Source of the DNA: Dyella_B nitratireducens
Lineage (GTDB): Bacteria; Pseudomonadota; Gammaproteobacteria; Xanthomonadales; Rhodanobacteraceae
Assembly (NCBI RefSeq): GCF_049532905.1
Contig: NZ_CP064032.1
Coordinates: forward strand, 3,286,001-3,350,000
Direction of reading: 5' to 3'
Length of the DNA: 64,000 nucleotides
Below are positions 34,741-43,210 of this stretch, piece by piece. Numbering within the stretch: the first letter of the stretch is position 1; every line of letters begins with the position of its first letter. Under the pieces are notes generated by a model. That model searched no databases and had not been told where the DNA came from. It saw nothing but the letters and a program-made list of their open reading frames with translations. Position numbers and translations under genes: made by a program.

Positions 34741-35487
34741 TCATGGTGCTAGTGGCTGGACAATCGTGCTGACGGCACCATAATCGCTAATAACATTGAA
34801 CTGTGCCTTCACATCACCGGCTGGCCGGCTGGCGAGTTCCTTGATCGGGAATACCGCCGTGCCTCCCGGGGCCACCATGCCACCACCGTCTCCATTGACG
34901 CTGCGCTCGCCAATGCTCAAACCAACTTGAGCAAAATTGACGTAATACGGCGTTGGGTTGGTGACTTGCAGCGCGGCACCCTTGCCGCCCTCTCCATCTA
35001 CCAGCTTCCAGGTGAGCTTATGAGCAGCACTCGCTGCATTCCCGGGCAGCCTGGATGGACGGAAGAACACCTTGATGCGGGTGCGATAGGCAAAGTCCAG
35101 CCTGCTGCTTCCGTCATCAGAAGATTTCGACGGGACTTCAAGTACGTTCAGCCAAAACAAGCTTTCTTTGTCGCTGGGCAACGGCTCTTTCGTATACACC
35201 ATGCGTACCGACGCGCTCTTGCCTCCATCCAAACGAAAGAGAGGGGGAGTGATGGTAAATGGCACCTTGACGTTTTCAGGCGTCGCCTTTTCATCGCCTG
35301 CATCAAGCCAAACCTGTACAAGCGAGGGCGTGCTGCCTCTGTTTTCAATCTGAACGGTGACGTCGCTATCCTGAGCGGGATACACAACACGCGTCCCGTT
35401 AATCACCACAGTGGCTTCCGCTCGGCCAGTCAATAGCGCGACGCAAAGAAGCAAACCGGTGGTTATGTGGCGTAACACGTGATTCAT
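34741..35487 (-). CDS. PapD-like periplasmic fimbrial chaperone (first of cluster)
   Basis: 248 aa, signal peptide ending near TGRAEA. TVVINGTRVVYPAQDSDVTV, LDGGKSASVRMVYT and SLFWLNVLEVPSKS are the chaperone blocks; the Arg and Lys that anchor pilin C-termini are in place. AAGGTGA sits before the ATG. Directly upstream of the usher (about 90 bp), so this is the cognate chaperone. Confidence 0.94.
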   Translation of the reverse strand: MNHVLRHITTGLLLCVALLTGRAEATVVINGTRVVYPAQDSDVTVQIENRGSTPSLVQVWLDAGDEKATPENVKVPFTITPPLFRLDGGKSASVRMVYTKEPLPSDKESLFWLNVLEVPSKSSDDGSSRLDFAYRTRIKVFFRPSRLPGNAASAAHKLTWKLVDGEGGKGAALQVTNPTPYYVNFAQVGLSIGERSVNGDGGGMVAPGGTAVFPIKELASRPAGDVKAQFNVISDYGAVSTIVQPLAP

Positions 35488-35571
35488 ACGTCACCTTTTC
35501 ATGAGGATTAAGCGCATCGATGGCGGCACTTTGTCCGCCACCGATGACAATGGGACTATTGCGTCAATACA

Positions 35572-36141
35572 TCAGTTGTAAGTCACGCCATACAGCACGT
35601 GAGCGTTGACAAGACCCGGGGTGACCGTGGCATTGGTCGACAGGAACTGAGCGCTGAAGGGGATGGTTGCCGTGTTATTGGCGATCGCCGGCGAATTCAC
35701 GCTGTAGCTGCTATTGAGATTGATGGTCTTGTTAGAACCATCGAGCAGTTGGACGGCTACGCCGGTAGCTTCGCCGTTCAGCGTATTCTCTAGTGCGCCC
35801 GAAATCGGGTCGACCGGCGTACCAACAGTCACGAGTGAGAAGGTAGCGACCTTACCGTCGGTGCAAGAGCCCTGGCCCGGGCCACCGATGACTACTTCAA
35901 ACGGCGTCTTATTCTGAACATCACCCGCAGCAGTGAATTGCGAGGGCGAGACCGTCTTGAGGTCCACGGTGAAATTACCCAGACCATAGTCCGTGCCCGC
36001 ACCACCAGATACGGTGCAGGTGGGGTCATTCACCGCACCTTGGAAGTAGATGGTGCCGCCGTTAGAGGCAGCGCCGGCCGAACCCACCGCACCAAGACCT
36101 AGAACCAAAGCAGCTGCTAACGCAATTTTGTTGCACTTCAT
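35572..36141 (-). CDS. Major fimbrial subunit (type 1 pilin-like)
   Basis: 189 aa. Signal peptide (ALAAALVLGLGAVGSAGA), mature start ASNGGTIYFQGAVNDPTCTV with the first Cys, second Cys in GQGSCTDGKV, C-terminal NAHVLYGVTYN. It has the strongest ribosome binding site of the operon and comes first in it, both usual for the major pilin. 84 bp to the chaperone. Confidence 0.93.
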   Translation of the reverse strand: MKCNKIALAAALVLGLGAVGSAGAASNGGTIYFQGAVNDPTCTVSGGAGTDYGLGNFTVDLKTVSPSQFTAAGDVQNKTPFEVVIGGPGQGSCTDGKVATFSLVTVGTPVDPISGALENTLNGEATGVAVQLLDGSNKTINLNSSYSVNSPAIANNTATIPFSAQFLSTNATVTPGLVNAHVLYGVTYN

Positions 36142-36149
36142 TTATGTAA

Positions 36150-36155
36150 CTCCTT
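36150..36155 (-). promoter_or_regulatory. Strong ribosome binding site of the major pilin
   Basis: AAGGAG 8 nt before the ATG, a near-perfect Shine-Dalgarno match that fits high expression of the major pilin. Confidence 0.8.
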
Positions 36156-37193
36156 AAGGGTATGAAAAGCCGCCTTGTGGCAGCCACTTCCGCGAGCTTT
36201 CAAGCGTATGAAAGCGACGAAACAGACAGGTGCCGCATATGTGACGCACGAAAGTTTCGAAACATGCGCACCTAAAACAGCGGGCCATCATCTGCGAAAA
36301 ATAGAACGCGATATGCCAGAAATGTCTGTCAAACGTGTACGGCCTGGCAGAACGTTTGGCACAGTCCATAGCCACTCTGTTCAGAGCTACCGCATTGTTT
36401 TTGCGCGTTGGATGCCGCCTGGCTTCGTTTACAACAGAAACCAGCTGTCGCGTATCTTAGGTACGAGGGCGAATGCCGTATTTGGAAATTATTTGAAATT
36501 CGCTTCTTGCCGAGCTTTTTTGCTTCAAGTGCCGACAAACACTTCCAGCCTTGCCTGACATCACTGCAAACGCGCAGCGATTGCATTGCTGGAAGTTGAT
36601 ATGCACGCCAGCATAGGCGGCCAATCCGTTCACACCACGATCGACAAGGCGATGTTGCACGCTATAGAAGTCGACTCGCTGAAGCCGGTACTCGTCCTAG
36701 GCCCTGTACCATCTAGTGCATGGCGACTGCTGTTTCCAGAAGCATAAGACGCCATCTTTGCCTGGCCAGCAAAGTGCTTGCTGACATTCACTTTTAAGCG
36801 TTCGTTGTCTGTCTTGGCGAGGGGTACGCCAATGCGAGCCGTGGTTTGTTGATTGGCATCGCTACGCGTGTTCAATCCGTTCGTGCTTTCGATCGGATTG
36901 ATACGCAGAGTTTGATCGGTGATACCCGGGGGATCACTCGTCCGCGGCAACTGATATGCATGTTCGCGTGCCCGACATAGTACGAAGTCGATCTTTGCGG
37001 ACAGAATAGAAAAAGACACAAAAAAATGCCGCGCTAATTACGCGGCGGCATGACTAATCCGAGATATATAGCCTGTATCGATCTACAAGGATGTCGTACA
37101 GATTCATCCAGTTAATCGTATTTATACGAAGCACTTTTCATCCAACGCACTTATACAAGGGCTAGCCGTTCCAGCCACAACGTTGTCATCACA
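36156..37193. other. Long AT-richer intergenic region upstream of the fimbrial operon; no supported gene
   Basis: About 1 kb between the pilin and the lipoprotein gene ending at 37194. It should hold the fimbrial promoter and leader. A 129-codon minus-strand frame (36630-37019) opens with a GTG inside a terminator tail and matches no family I know. No invertible element with paired inverted repeats, as used for fim phase variation, was found by eye. Base composition is lower in GC than the core genes, consistent with an acquired segment. Confidence 0.5.
37018..37050 (-). terminator. Rho-independent terminator of the mrcB-lipoprotein operon
   Basis: GCCGCG (37028-37033) pairs with CGCGGC (37041-37046); on the minus strand it is followed by a T-run (complement of 37020-37026). 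About 140 bp after the lipoprotein stop. Confidence 0.7.
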
Positions 37194-37736
37194 TCAAAGC
37201 CGCTGCACACCTGGCTCGCGGCACTCACCCACCCACTTGCTTGCCGATGCCGCACCAGCCTGATCGTTGGCTTGCAGACGAATTTCCACGATCGTCTGCC
37301 AGTTACGTGCGCACAACGGGCCTTGCTTGGAACCCAGTGTCCACGACTGATGCGCCAGCTTTTCCGCGAGCTGGAAATCGCCCATATAGATGGCGACTTC
37401 GGCGCGATCCTGCAGCACGTCAGGTGCGTCAGGATTGCGCTTCAACGCCATGTCGAGCTTGGCGGCGGCTCCCTGGTAGTTGCCGTTCCGCTCGTCTTGT
37501 TTCGCCGCATCCTGGACTGCGGCGATGCCCGGATCGACCAACGGATGCACGTTGATCACCGACTTGTCGCGTTCACCAGCCGCGCGAATTTCGTCCACCA
37601 TCGTGGCGTTGGATTTGCCCGGCGGCGGTTTGGGCGCTTCGGGTGCGGGTTGGGCGCAAGCGGCGAGCAAGAGGCCGGCCAATGCGGCAGGCACCAGAGT
37701 ACGGGGAAGACGGAGCAAACGGTGCGGCATGGTCAT
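37194..37736 (-). CDS. TPR-like lipoprotein next to PBP1b
   Basis: 180 aa. Lipoprotein signal peptide with lipobox LAAC (about residues 24-27), a short Pro-rich linker, then helical TPR-like segments (QDERNGNYQGAAAKLDMAL, DRAEVAIYMGDFQLAEKLA). Starts 6 bp after mrcB, so it is in the same operon. The arrangement recalls lipoprotein partners that activate class A PBPs (LpoA/LpoB in E. coli, LpoP in Pseudomonas, which is a TPR lipoprotein encoded beside its PBP1b); an LpoP-like role is a reasonable inference. Confidence 0.82.
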   Translation of the reverse strand: MTMPHRLLRLPRTLVPAALAGLLLAACAQPAPEAPKPPPGKSNATMVDEIRAAGERDKSVINVHPLVDPGIAAVQDAAKQDERNGNYQGAAAKLDMALKRNPDAPDVLQDRAEVAIYMGDFQLAEKLAHQSWTLGSKQGPLCARNWQTIVEIRLQANDQAGAASASKWVGECREPGVQRL

Positions 37737-37742
37737 TCTTGG

Positions 37743-40115
37743 CTACTGCTGGCTGGCGGAGGGGGTTGGCGACTCGGCTGAGGGCTGCGAAGCGCTCTGG
37801 CCGCCGCCGAACAGATTACCGATTTTTTGCCAGAAACACCCTTCAGAATCCGTGGAGACGCTGCCAGCGATAACCGGCACCTCCTTGGCCCCTGAACATG
37901 CCGGATCGCTGCGCCGGCCATCGGCAGGGTTGATCCAGGCCATTTCCAGGCCGTCGCCCGGTGTGGCAGGCAACGGCACCGTGGGCAGTTTGCGGAACAA
38001 TTCCTGCCACGCGCGCAAGGCACCGGTAGAACCCCACAGATGGCTGGGCTTGTTGTCGTCGCGCCCCATCCAGAACACCGCCAGGCGGTCGCCGGTGAAA
38101 CCGGCGAACCAGCTGTCACGCAAATCGTTGCTGGTACCGGTCTTACCGGCCGTATGCAGGTAGGCCAGGCTGGAATCACCCAGCGACTTTGCCGTGCCGT
38201 ACGTCGTCACCTGCTGCATCGCCCACGTCACCAGACGTACCGCGGGCTGGTATTCGCCCTTACCACTTTCCACTTCGTAGCGTTTGATGGTGCGTCCGTT
38301 GCTGTCGACCACGCCGCTTACTGCCAACAGCGGCAACGCATGACCATCCGATGCAATGTACTGATAAAGCTGCGTTACCTGGATGGGCGCCAGATCGACC
38401 GCTCCGATCAGCAGCGATGGGCCGGGCTGAACGTCGGTGAGGCCGAACGAATCGAGAAATGCCTTGATGCGTGGCAAGCCCACGGCCAAGCCTAAGTGAA
38501 TCGTGGCGAGGTTCCACGAATTGGCCAGCGCATCCACCATCGGCACCATGCCGTGGCTCTGGTTGTCGTCGTTATGCGGCGTCCACCAGCTGCCATCGGG
38601 CTGCTTCATGCTGACCGGCGAATCATCCAGCTGCGTGGCGAGATTCCAGCGCTCAGGGTTGGTCAGCGCCACGAGATACACGAACGGCTTGATGGTGGAA
38701 CCGATCGGCCGCCGCGCATCCAGCGCACGATTGAAGCCTTGGTCGCCAGGAATCTTGCTGCCGACCACGGCGAGCACACTGCCGGTTTTCGAATCGGTCA
38801 CGACGGCTGCGCTCTGCGTATCATCGCCGCGCTTGCCAAGACTCTTGACCGCACTGTCGATCGCTTGCTCGGTATACAGCTGCGTGGCTGGATCAAGCGT
38901 GGTGAAGATCGACAGGTTGCCTTGCTTGAGTGTGTCCTCGTCGAAGTCGTTGGTGATCTGCTGGCGCACCAGTTCCATAAAGGCTGGGAAGCGGTTGTGC
39001 GGCAATTGGCCATCGGTGATCACGCCCAGGGGCGCCGCCTTGGCCGCACGCGCCTGTTCGTCCGTCAACAGACCGGTGCTTACAAACGTGTCCAGCACCA
39101 GATTGCGCCGTGCCAGCGCACGATCGGGATAGCGGCGCGGATCAAGCTGGCTGGGGCCTTTCACCAAGCCGACCAGCAGGGCGATTTCCTGCGGACGCAA
39201 AAATTCCAGCCGACGTCCGAAATAAAATTGCGACGCCGCGGCAAAACCATGCACCGCCTGGTCGCCCTGCTGACCAAGGAACACTTCGTTGATGTACGCC
39301 TCGAGGATGCGCGCCTTGCTGTAGTGCATCTCCAGCAGGATCGCCATCAGCGCTTCGTTCAACTTGCGCCCCATGGTCTGTTCGCGGTTGAGGAACAGGT
39401 TGCGCACCAATTGCTGCGTGAGCGTGGAAGCACCTTGCACGGTATGACCGGCACGCAAATCGGCAAAGGCAGCGCGCAGGATAGCGGTGAAGTCGACGCC
39501 GATATGATGCTTGAAGTCGCGATCTTCCACCGCCTGCAAGCCGCTGATCAGCAAGGGCGGCAAATCATTCAACTGCACGTAGGTGCGATCTTCCTGCTTG
39601 GCGCCATATACGGTTGCGATGCGCGCAGGATCCAGATGCGTTTCGCTCAGCGCCTTGCCGGAAGCCAAGTCGGTAACGGACTGCACCACACCATTACCCA
39701 GTGCAACGCGAATGTGCTTGGGCAATTCGCCGCCGTCAGGCCCCGCGTAGCCACGCGAGGAAATCACATAGGTGCCGCCCTTCTTCGTCCAGCTGCCGGG
39801 TACGTCGCCATGGCCGTCATTCGCGTAGCCGGAAAACGCGAGCTCCACTTCCAGCGTGCCGGGGGTCATCGGCACGAACGGGGCCAGACGTAACGGCTGC
39901 GAATAGACCCGCGTAGGTACGGCGAAGACCAGATCACTAAAGCGGTCCTGCACGCGCTTGTTGAGGATCAGCGAATACGGCAGCAGGAAACCGAACAACA
40001 GGCCCGTGCAAATCCAGAAGGGGATGCGCACCCAAGGCCAGCATGCGCTTGCGATCGAACGGAGTCGGCTAAGAAATTCCAACGGGGTGGTATCCAGGGC
40101 AGGCTGAATCGGCAA
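37743..40115 (-). CDS. mrcB: Class A penicillin-binding protein 1b
   Basis: 790 aa from TTG 40115; no in-frame ATG fits and the start is tentative. One membrane span (about 30-52), a UB2H-like domain, transglycosylase with catalytic Glu in EDRDF (197-201) and the QGASTLTQQLVRN block, and transpeptidase with STIK (473-476), SWN (533-535) and KTGT (658-661). Polymerises and cross-links peptidoglycan. Co-transcribed with the TPR lipoprotein downstream. Confidence 0.95.
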   Translation of the reverse strand: MPIQPALDTTPLEFLSRLRSIASACWPWVRIPFWICTGLLFGFLLPYSLILNKRVQDRFSDLVFAVPTRVYSQPLRLAPFVPMTPGTLEVELAFSGYANDGHGDVPGSWTKKGGTYVISSRGYAGPDGGELPKHIRVALGNGVVQSVTDLASGKALSETHLDPARIATVYGAKQEDRTYVQLNDLPPLLISGLQAVEDRDFKHHIGVDFTAILRAAFADLRAGHTVQGASTLTQQLVRNLFLNREQTMGRKLNEALMAILLEMHYSKARILEAYINEVFLGQQGDQAVHGFAAASQFYFGRRLEFLRPQEIALLVGLVKGPSQLDPRRYPDRALARRNLVLDTFVSTGLLTDEQARAAKAAPLGVITDGQLPHNRFPAFMELVRQQITNDFDEDTLKQGNLSIFTTLDPATQLYTEQAIDSAVKSLGKRGDDTQSAAVVTDSKTGSVLAVVGSKIPGDQGFNRALDARRPIGSTIKPFVYLVALTNPERWNLATQLDDSPVSMKQPDGSWWTPHNDDNQSHGMVPMVDALANSWNLATIHLGLAVGLPRIKAFLDSFGLTDVQPGPSLLIGAVDLAPIQVTQLYQYIASDGHALPLLAVSGVVDSNGRTIKRYEVESGKGEYQPAVRLVTWAMQQVTTYGTAKSLGDSSLAYLHTAGKTGTSNDLRDSWFAGFTGDRLAVFWMGRDDNKPSHLWGSTGALRAWQELFRKLPTVPLPATPGDGLEMAWINPADGRRSDPACSGAKEVPVIAGSVSTDSEGCFWQKIGNLFGGGQSASQPSAESPTPSASQQ

Positions 40116-40216
40116 TGTCCGAGATCATAGGGCCCAGCACCCGGCGGCCGGATGAATACGAGCCCGCCGAAAGTGGCACGCCAGGGGCAATTTCGGGGAT
40201 TTTGGGCAGGCAACAC

Positions 40217-40522
40217 GTAGGTTGGGGTGCAAATCCCGGCATAGCGTGTGATCGGCATGGCGATGTTGGGGTTTGCACCCTGATATATCCCCACGTTTTT
40301 CGAGCTGTTCAAGGATGGGCTTTTTCGCTGCCAATACTTAGCATTTTTACCTCGGCGTCATTCCGGCGAAGGCCGGAATCCATGGTGAATGCGAAGCATG
40401 GATTCCGGCCTTCGCCGGAATGACGGCTCGGTCATTTAATAGATATTGGCTAGCTTGCTGATTTTGTTCAGATCATCAAGCAGAAAACGTGGGGATAGCT
40501 CAGGGTTTGCACCCCAATCTAC
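40217..40522. repeat. GTAG-headed inverted repeat, copy 5, split by element A
   Basis: Left arm from GTAG (40217); the right arm is cut at GGGTTTGCACCC (40269-40280), which reappears at 40503-40514 and continues CAATCTAC to 40522. Taking out 40281-40502 plus one 12-bp copy rebuilds an ordinary member of the family. The complement of CTA (40519-40521) is the stop of the SDR gene. Confidence 0.88.
40281..40502. mobile_element. Miniature inverted-repeat element A, intact 222-bp copy
   Basis: Ends TGATATATCCCCACGTTTT and the inverse of TGAGCTATCCCCACGTTTT match at 17 of 19 positions. A 12-bp direct repeat, GGGTTTGCACCC, flanks it. The middle (40356-40425) is a long hairpin of the CGTCATTCC family (ATTCCGGCGAAGGCCGGAAT). 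No coding capacity. The second, disrupted copy is at 25701-26240. Confidence 0.88.
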
Positions 40523-41352
40523 GAGCGCCAACACTCCGCATCCGGCCGAAACGGCCGCGGCTGCACGCCCAGCAATCGCATCATCTCCGTGTTGTCCGCC
40601 ACCAGATCCGCCTCCAGGCGGCTCAAGGGTCCACGCAGACCGGCCACGCTGCGGCGCGCCAAGTGCAGCAACCATGCCGGCAGCGGCAATGGCAGCGTAT
40701 CCACCGGCAAACTGCGCCGAACGCGCACAAACATCTCACCCACTGTGAGCCGTTCGCCGCCTCCCACAGCGAGAACCCTGCCTGCCGCAGCAGGTTTATC
40801 GAGTGCCGCAAGAGCGGCATGCGCCAGATCCTGCGCATGCACTGGCTGGCGCATGCCGCCGGCTGCCGGCAGTGGAAACACTTTCAGACGCATGGCTCGC
40901 CGAGCGATCGGCGTAAGGCTTTTATCCATGCCCACACCATAAATAAGCGTAGGACGCAGCACCGTCCAAGCGCTGCCATGCTTGGCGCAGGCTTCGGCCA
41001 CTGTCGCTTCGCTGCTGCGAATCAATTGAGAGAGATCGCGCTCAGCGGAGACTTCCGATGCCTGCTTGGTCTCCGCACTCATCGAGCTGACCACTATGAC
41101 ACGCGGTGCGTGCGGCAATGCCGCCGTGCTCAACCAACTCGCGAACCAGTTCAAGGGACCCAAGCTGAAAATGGCGGAGATATCTTCGACCTTGGGCACC
41201 GCATCCGGGAGCTGTCCGCTTAGCCACGTCACGCCTTGCGTGGATGCATGCGCCTCGCGACTCAAAGTCACCACCGGCTCATCCCTGGCGGCAAGCAACG
41301 GCAGCAGGTAATGCCCGATCTGGCTACTGCCGCCAAATACCAATACCGTCAT
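40519..41352 (-). CDS. NAD(P)-dependent epimerase/dehydratase (atypical SDR)
   Basis: 277 aa. Rossmann start VLVFGGSSQIGHYLLPLL, then VIVVSSMSAET, WTVLRPTLIYG, and a C-terminal AGGMRQPVHAQDLAHAALAAL resembling NDUFA9-like/ complex I-type atypical SDRs. The catalytic YxxxK is not obvious. The start overlaps the TPR gene stop (ATGA), and the stop codon is supplied by the GTAG repeat. Substrate unknown. Confidence 0.82.
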   Translation of the reverse strand: MTVLVFGGSSQIGHYLLPLLAARDEPVVTLSREAHASTQGVTWLSGQLPDAVPKVEDISAIFSLGPLNWFASWLSTAALPHAPRVIVVSSMSAETKQASEVSAERDLSQLIRSSEATVAEACAKHGSAWTVLRPTLIYGVGMDKSLTPIARRAMRLKVFPLPAAGGMRQPVHAQDLAHAALAALDKPAAAGRVLAVGGGERLTVGEMFVRVRRSLPVDTLPLPLPAWLLHLARRSVAGLRGPLSRLEADLVADNTEMMRLLGVQPRPFRPDAECWRS

Positions 41353-43088
41353 CGACTGCCCTGCATGCGCGCCATGATGTCCCTCAAGCGCGGATCATCC
41401 GGCATCAGCCGACGCCCTTGTTCCAGCGATGCAGCAGCGTTGTCGCGATCACCGCTACCCAACTGCTGCTCGGCCTGATCGAACCATGCATTCGCAAGCC
41501 GCTGGCGCGAGATGGCGATGGCCCCATTACCCGGCTCGAGATTGTTGAGCGCATCGAGCAGGTCGTTGGCTTTCTTGAGGCTGCCACTGCGCAAGGCGTC
41601 GTTAAATTGCTGCTGTACTTCGCCAGGCAATGCCTGCAAGCCTGCCAAGGCTTGCTGGTTATTGCCATCGATGGCGAGCGCGCCACGATAAAGGTCGTAC
41701 GCACAATTGCCAGGCGGCGACATGATGTCGCCGCGTGCTGCCGCTTGCTTGGCACGACTCACCATGTCGGCCACTTGGATTTCCTGTTGGCCGGTGAGCT
41801 GCACGGTCGACAGTGGTGCGTTGCCGTCTTGCTGTTGTGCCGCTTGCTGCACACCTGTCGAGGCCTTGTTGCCGGCAGACGGTGGAGGCACAGGCGGAGC
41901 GGGCGGTTGTCCCAGGCGCGCGCGCGCAGCGATCAGATCCGCCGAGCCAGGAGCAAGTGCATCGGCCTCATCCAACAACTGCCGTGCGTGATCGGCATCG
42001 CCGGCGTCGATGGCCGCATTGGCTTGCACGACCAGCGCCTGCGCGACCTGGCCGAGTCCCGCTTTCGCCTGCGCGTTATTCGGATCGATCGCCAGTGCAG
42101 CCTTGAAATGCGCGAGTGCGGTGTCGTTGCCGTCGCCGTCGATACGTCCGGCGCGCAAGGCATCGTTGCCCTGGCTGATGGCATCCGTCAGTGCGCTATT
42201 GGCTTGTGTCTGCAGTGCTGATAGCGAGGCACGCAAGGTGGGCAACTGCGCGTAGTTGGGCAGCACCGCGGCAAGACGATCGATACCGGCGGAAGCCGTG
42301 GCAACGTCGTTCGTGCTCAGCGCCTTTTGGATTTGCGCGGCCATCGCATCACCGACCTGGTCCATGCCATGCCGCGCCACCGCGTTATCGGGCTCCGCCG
42401 CCAGCACGCGCTGATAGAGCGCGGCAGCGCCATCCGGGCCATCGAGCTTGTTGTCGCTGAGCGCTTGTTGGGCCTGTGCGATCAAGGTGTCGGTCTTGCC
42501 GGACGACACCTGCGCCTTGGCGATTTCCTGCGTCAGGCGATCCACATCGCTGCCGCCGCCGAGCAGTTCGCGCGCATTGGTAAGGGCTTGCGAGGCTTCA
42601 TCGACCTTGCCCGCTTGCAGCGCTGCATCGGCGCGCGCAATCTCCGCACGGCCCACGTCGTTGAGACCTTGCCGTGCGGCATCGTTGTCCGGTTCGAGTG
42701 CACGTGCCGCTTCAAACAATTCGCGCGCGCTGGTGCCGTCGGCGCCATCCAGATGTCCTTGCTGCAAGGCCACCTGTGCGCGATGCAATACATCGTCGAA
42801 ATCGGTGCGTGGCACCAAGCTGCGCAAGCGGCTCTCGTTGAACCACAGCCCGCCGATTACCGCGAGCAGCACGACAATCAGCACCGCCAGGAACCAGTTG
42901 GGCTTTTTATAAGGACTCTTGGGGCCGGTCGAGCCACGGCGATACGCGGGCTCCACCTTGATCGGTGGCAGGCCGTCGTCAGGCGCAGGCACCTGCGGCC
43001 GGTCCAGCTGATCCAGGTTGCCCAGCTTGGGTTCGGTACGGCCGTTGCCGTTGTAGCCCGGGTCGTTCAGGTCGCGCTTTCGGCTCAT
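41349..43088 (-). CDS. Membrane-anchored TPR-type protein of unknown function
   Basis: 579 aa. A polar, Pro/Asp-rich cytoplasmic head (1-62), one membrane span (FLAVLIVVLLAVIGGLWF, about 65-82), then a long periplasmic array of helical TPR-like repeats marked by LEPDNDAARQGL, AEPDNAVARHGM and IDPNNAQAKAGL, with a Pro/Ala/Gln-rich break near residue 400. Probably a scaffold. Overlaps the SDR by 4 bp, so made together. I do not recognise a specific family. Confidence 0.78.
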   Translation of the reverse strand: MSRKRDLNDPGYNGNGRTEPKLGNLDQLDRPQVPAPDDGLPPIKVEPAYRRGSTGPKSPYKKPNWFLAVLIVVLLAVIGGLWFNESRLRSLVPRTDFDDVLHRAQVALQQGHLDGADGTSARELFEAARALEPDNDAARQGLNDVGRAEIARADAALQAGKVDEASQALTNARELLGGGSDVDRLTQEIAKAQVSSGKTDTLIAQAQQALSDNKLDGPDGAAALYQRVLAAEPDNAVARHGMDQVGDAMAAQIQKALSTNDVATASAGIDRLAAVLPNYAQLPTLRASLSALQTQANSALTDAISQGNDALRAGRIDGDGNDTALAHFKAALAIDPNNAQAKAGLGQVAQALVVQANAAIDAGDADHARQLLDEADALAPGSADLIAARARLGQPPAPPVPPPSAGNKASTGVQQAAQQQDGNAPLSTVQLTGQQEIQVADMVSRAKQAAARGDIMSPPGNCAYDLYRGALAIDGNNQQALAGLQALPGEVQQQFNDALRSGSLKKANDLLDALNNLEPGNGAIAISRQRLANAWFDQAEQQLGSGDRDNAAASLEQGRRLMPDDPRLRDIMARMQGSR

Positions 43089-43210
43089 GGCTCGTGAGCT
43101 GGCAGGTCAAGGCGTTCAGCTTAGCATTGCGTGGATGACAGGCGCCGGGGGTGAAAAGTTACGTTCAGGCACCTTTACTCCCTCTTCCCGCTGGGGAAAG
43201 GGAGCAGGGG

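Noticed and set aside
36630..37019. 129-codon minus-strand frame upstream of the pilin
   Set aside because: Opens with a GTG in the tail of a terminator, has no ribosome binding site and no recognisable domain; kept only as part of the intergenic description.
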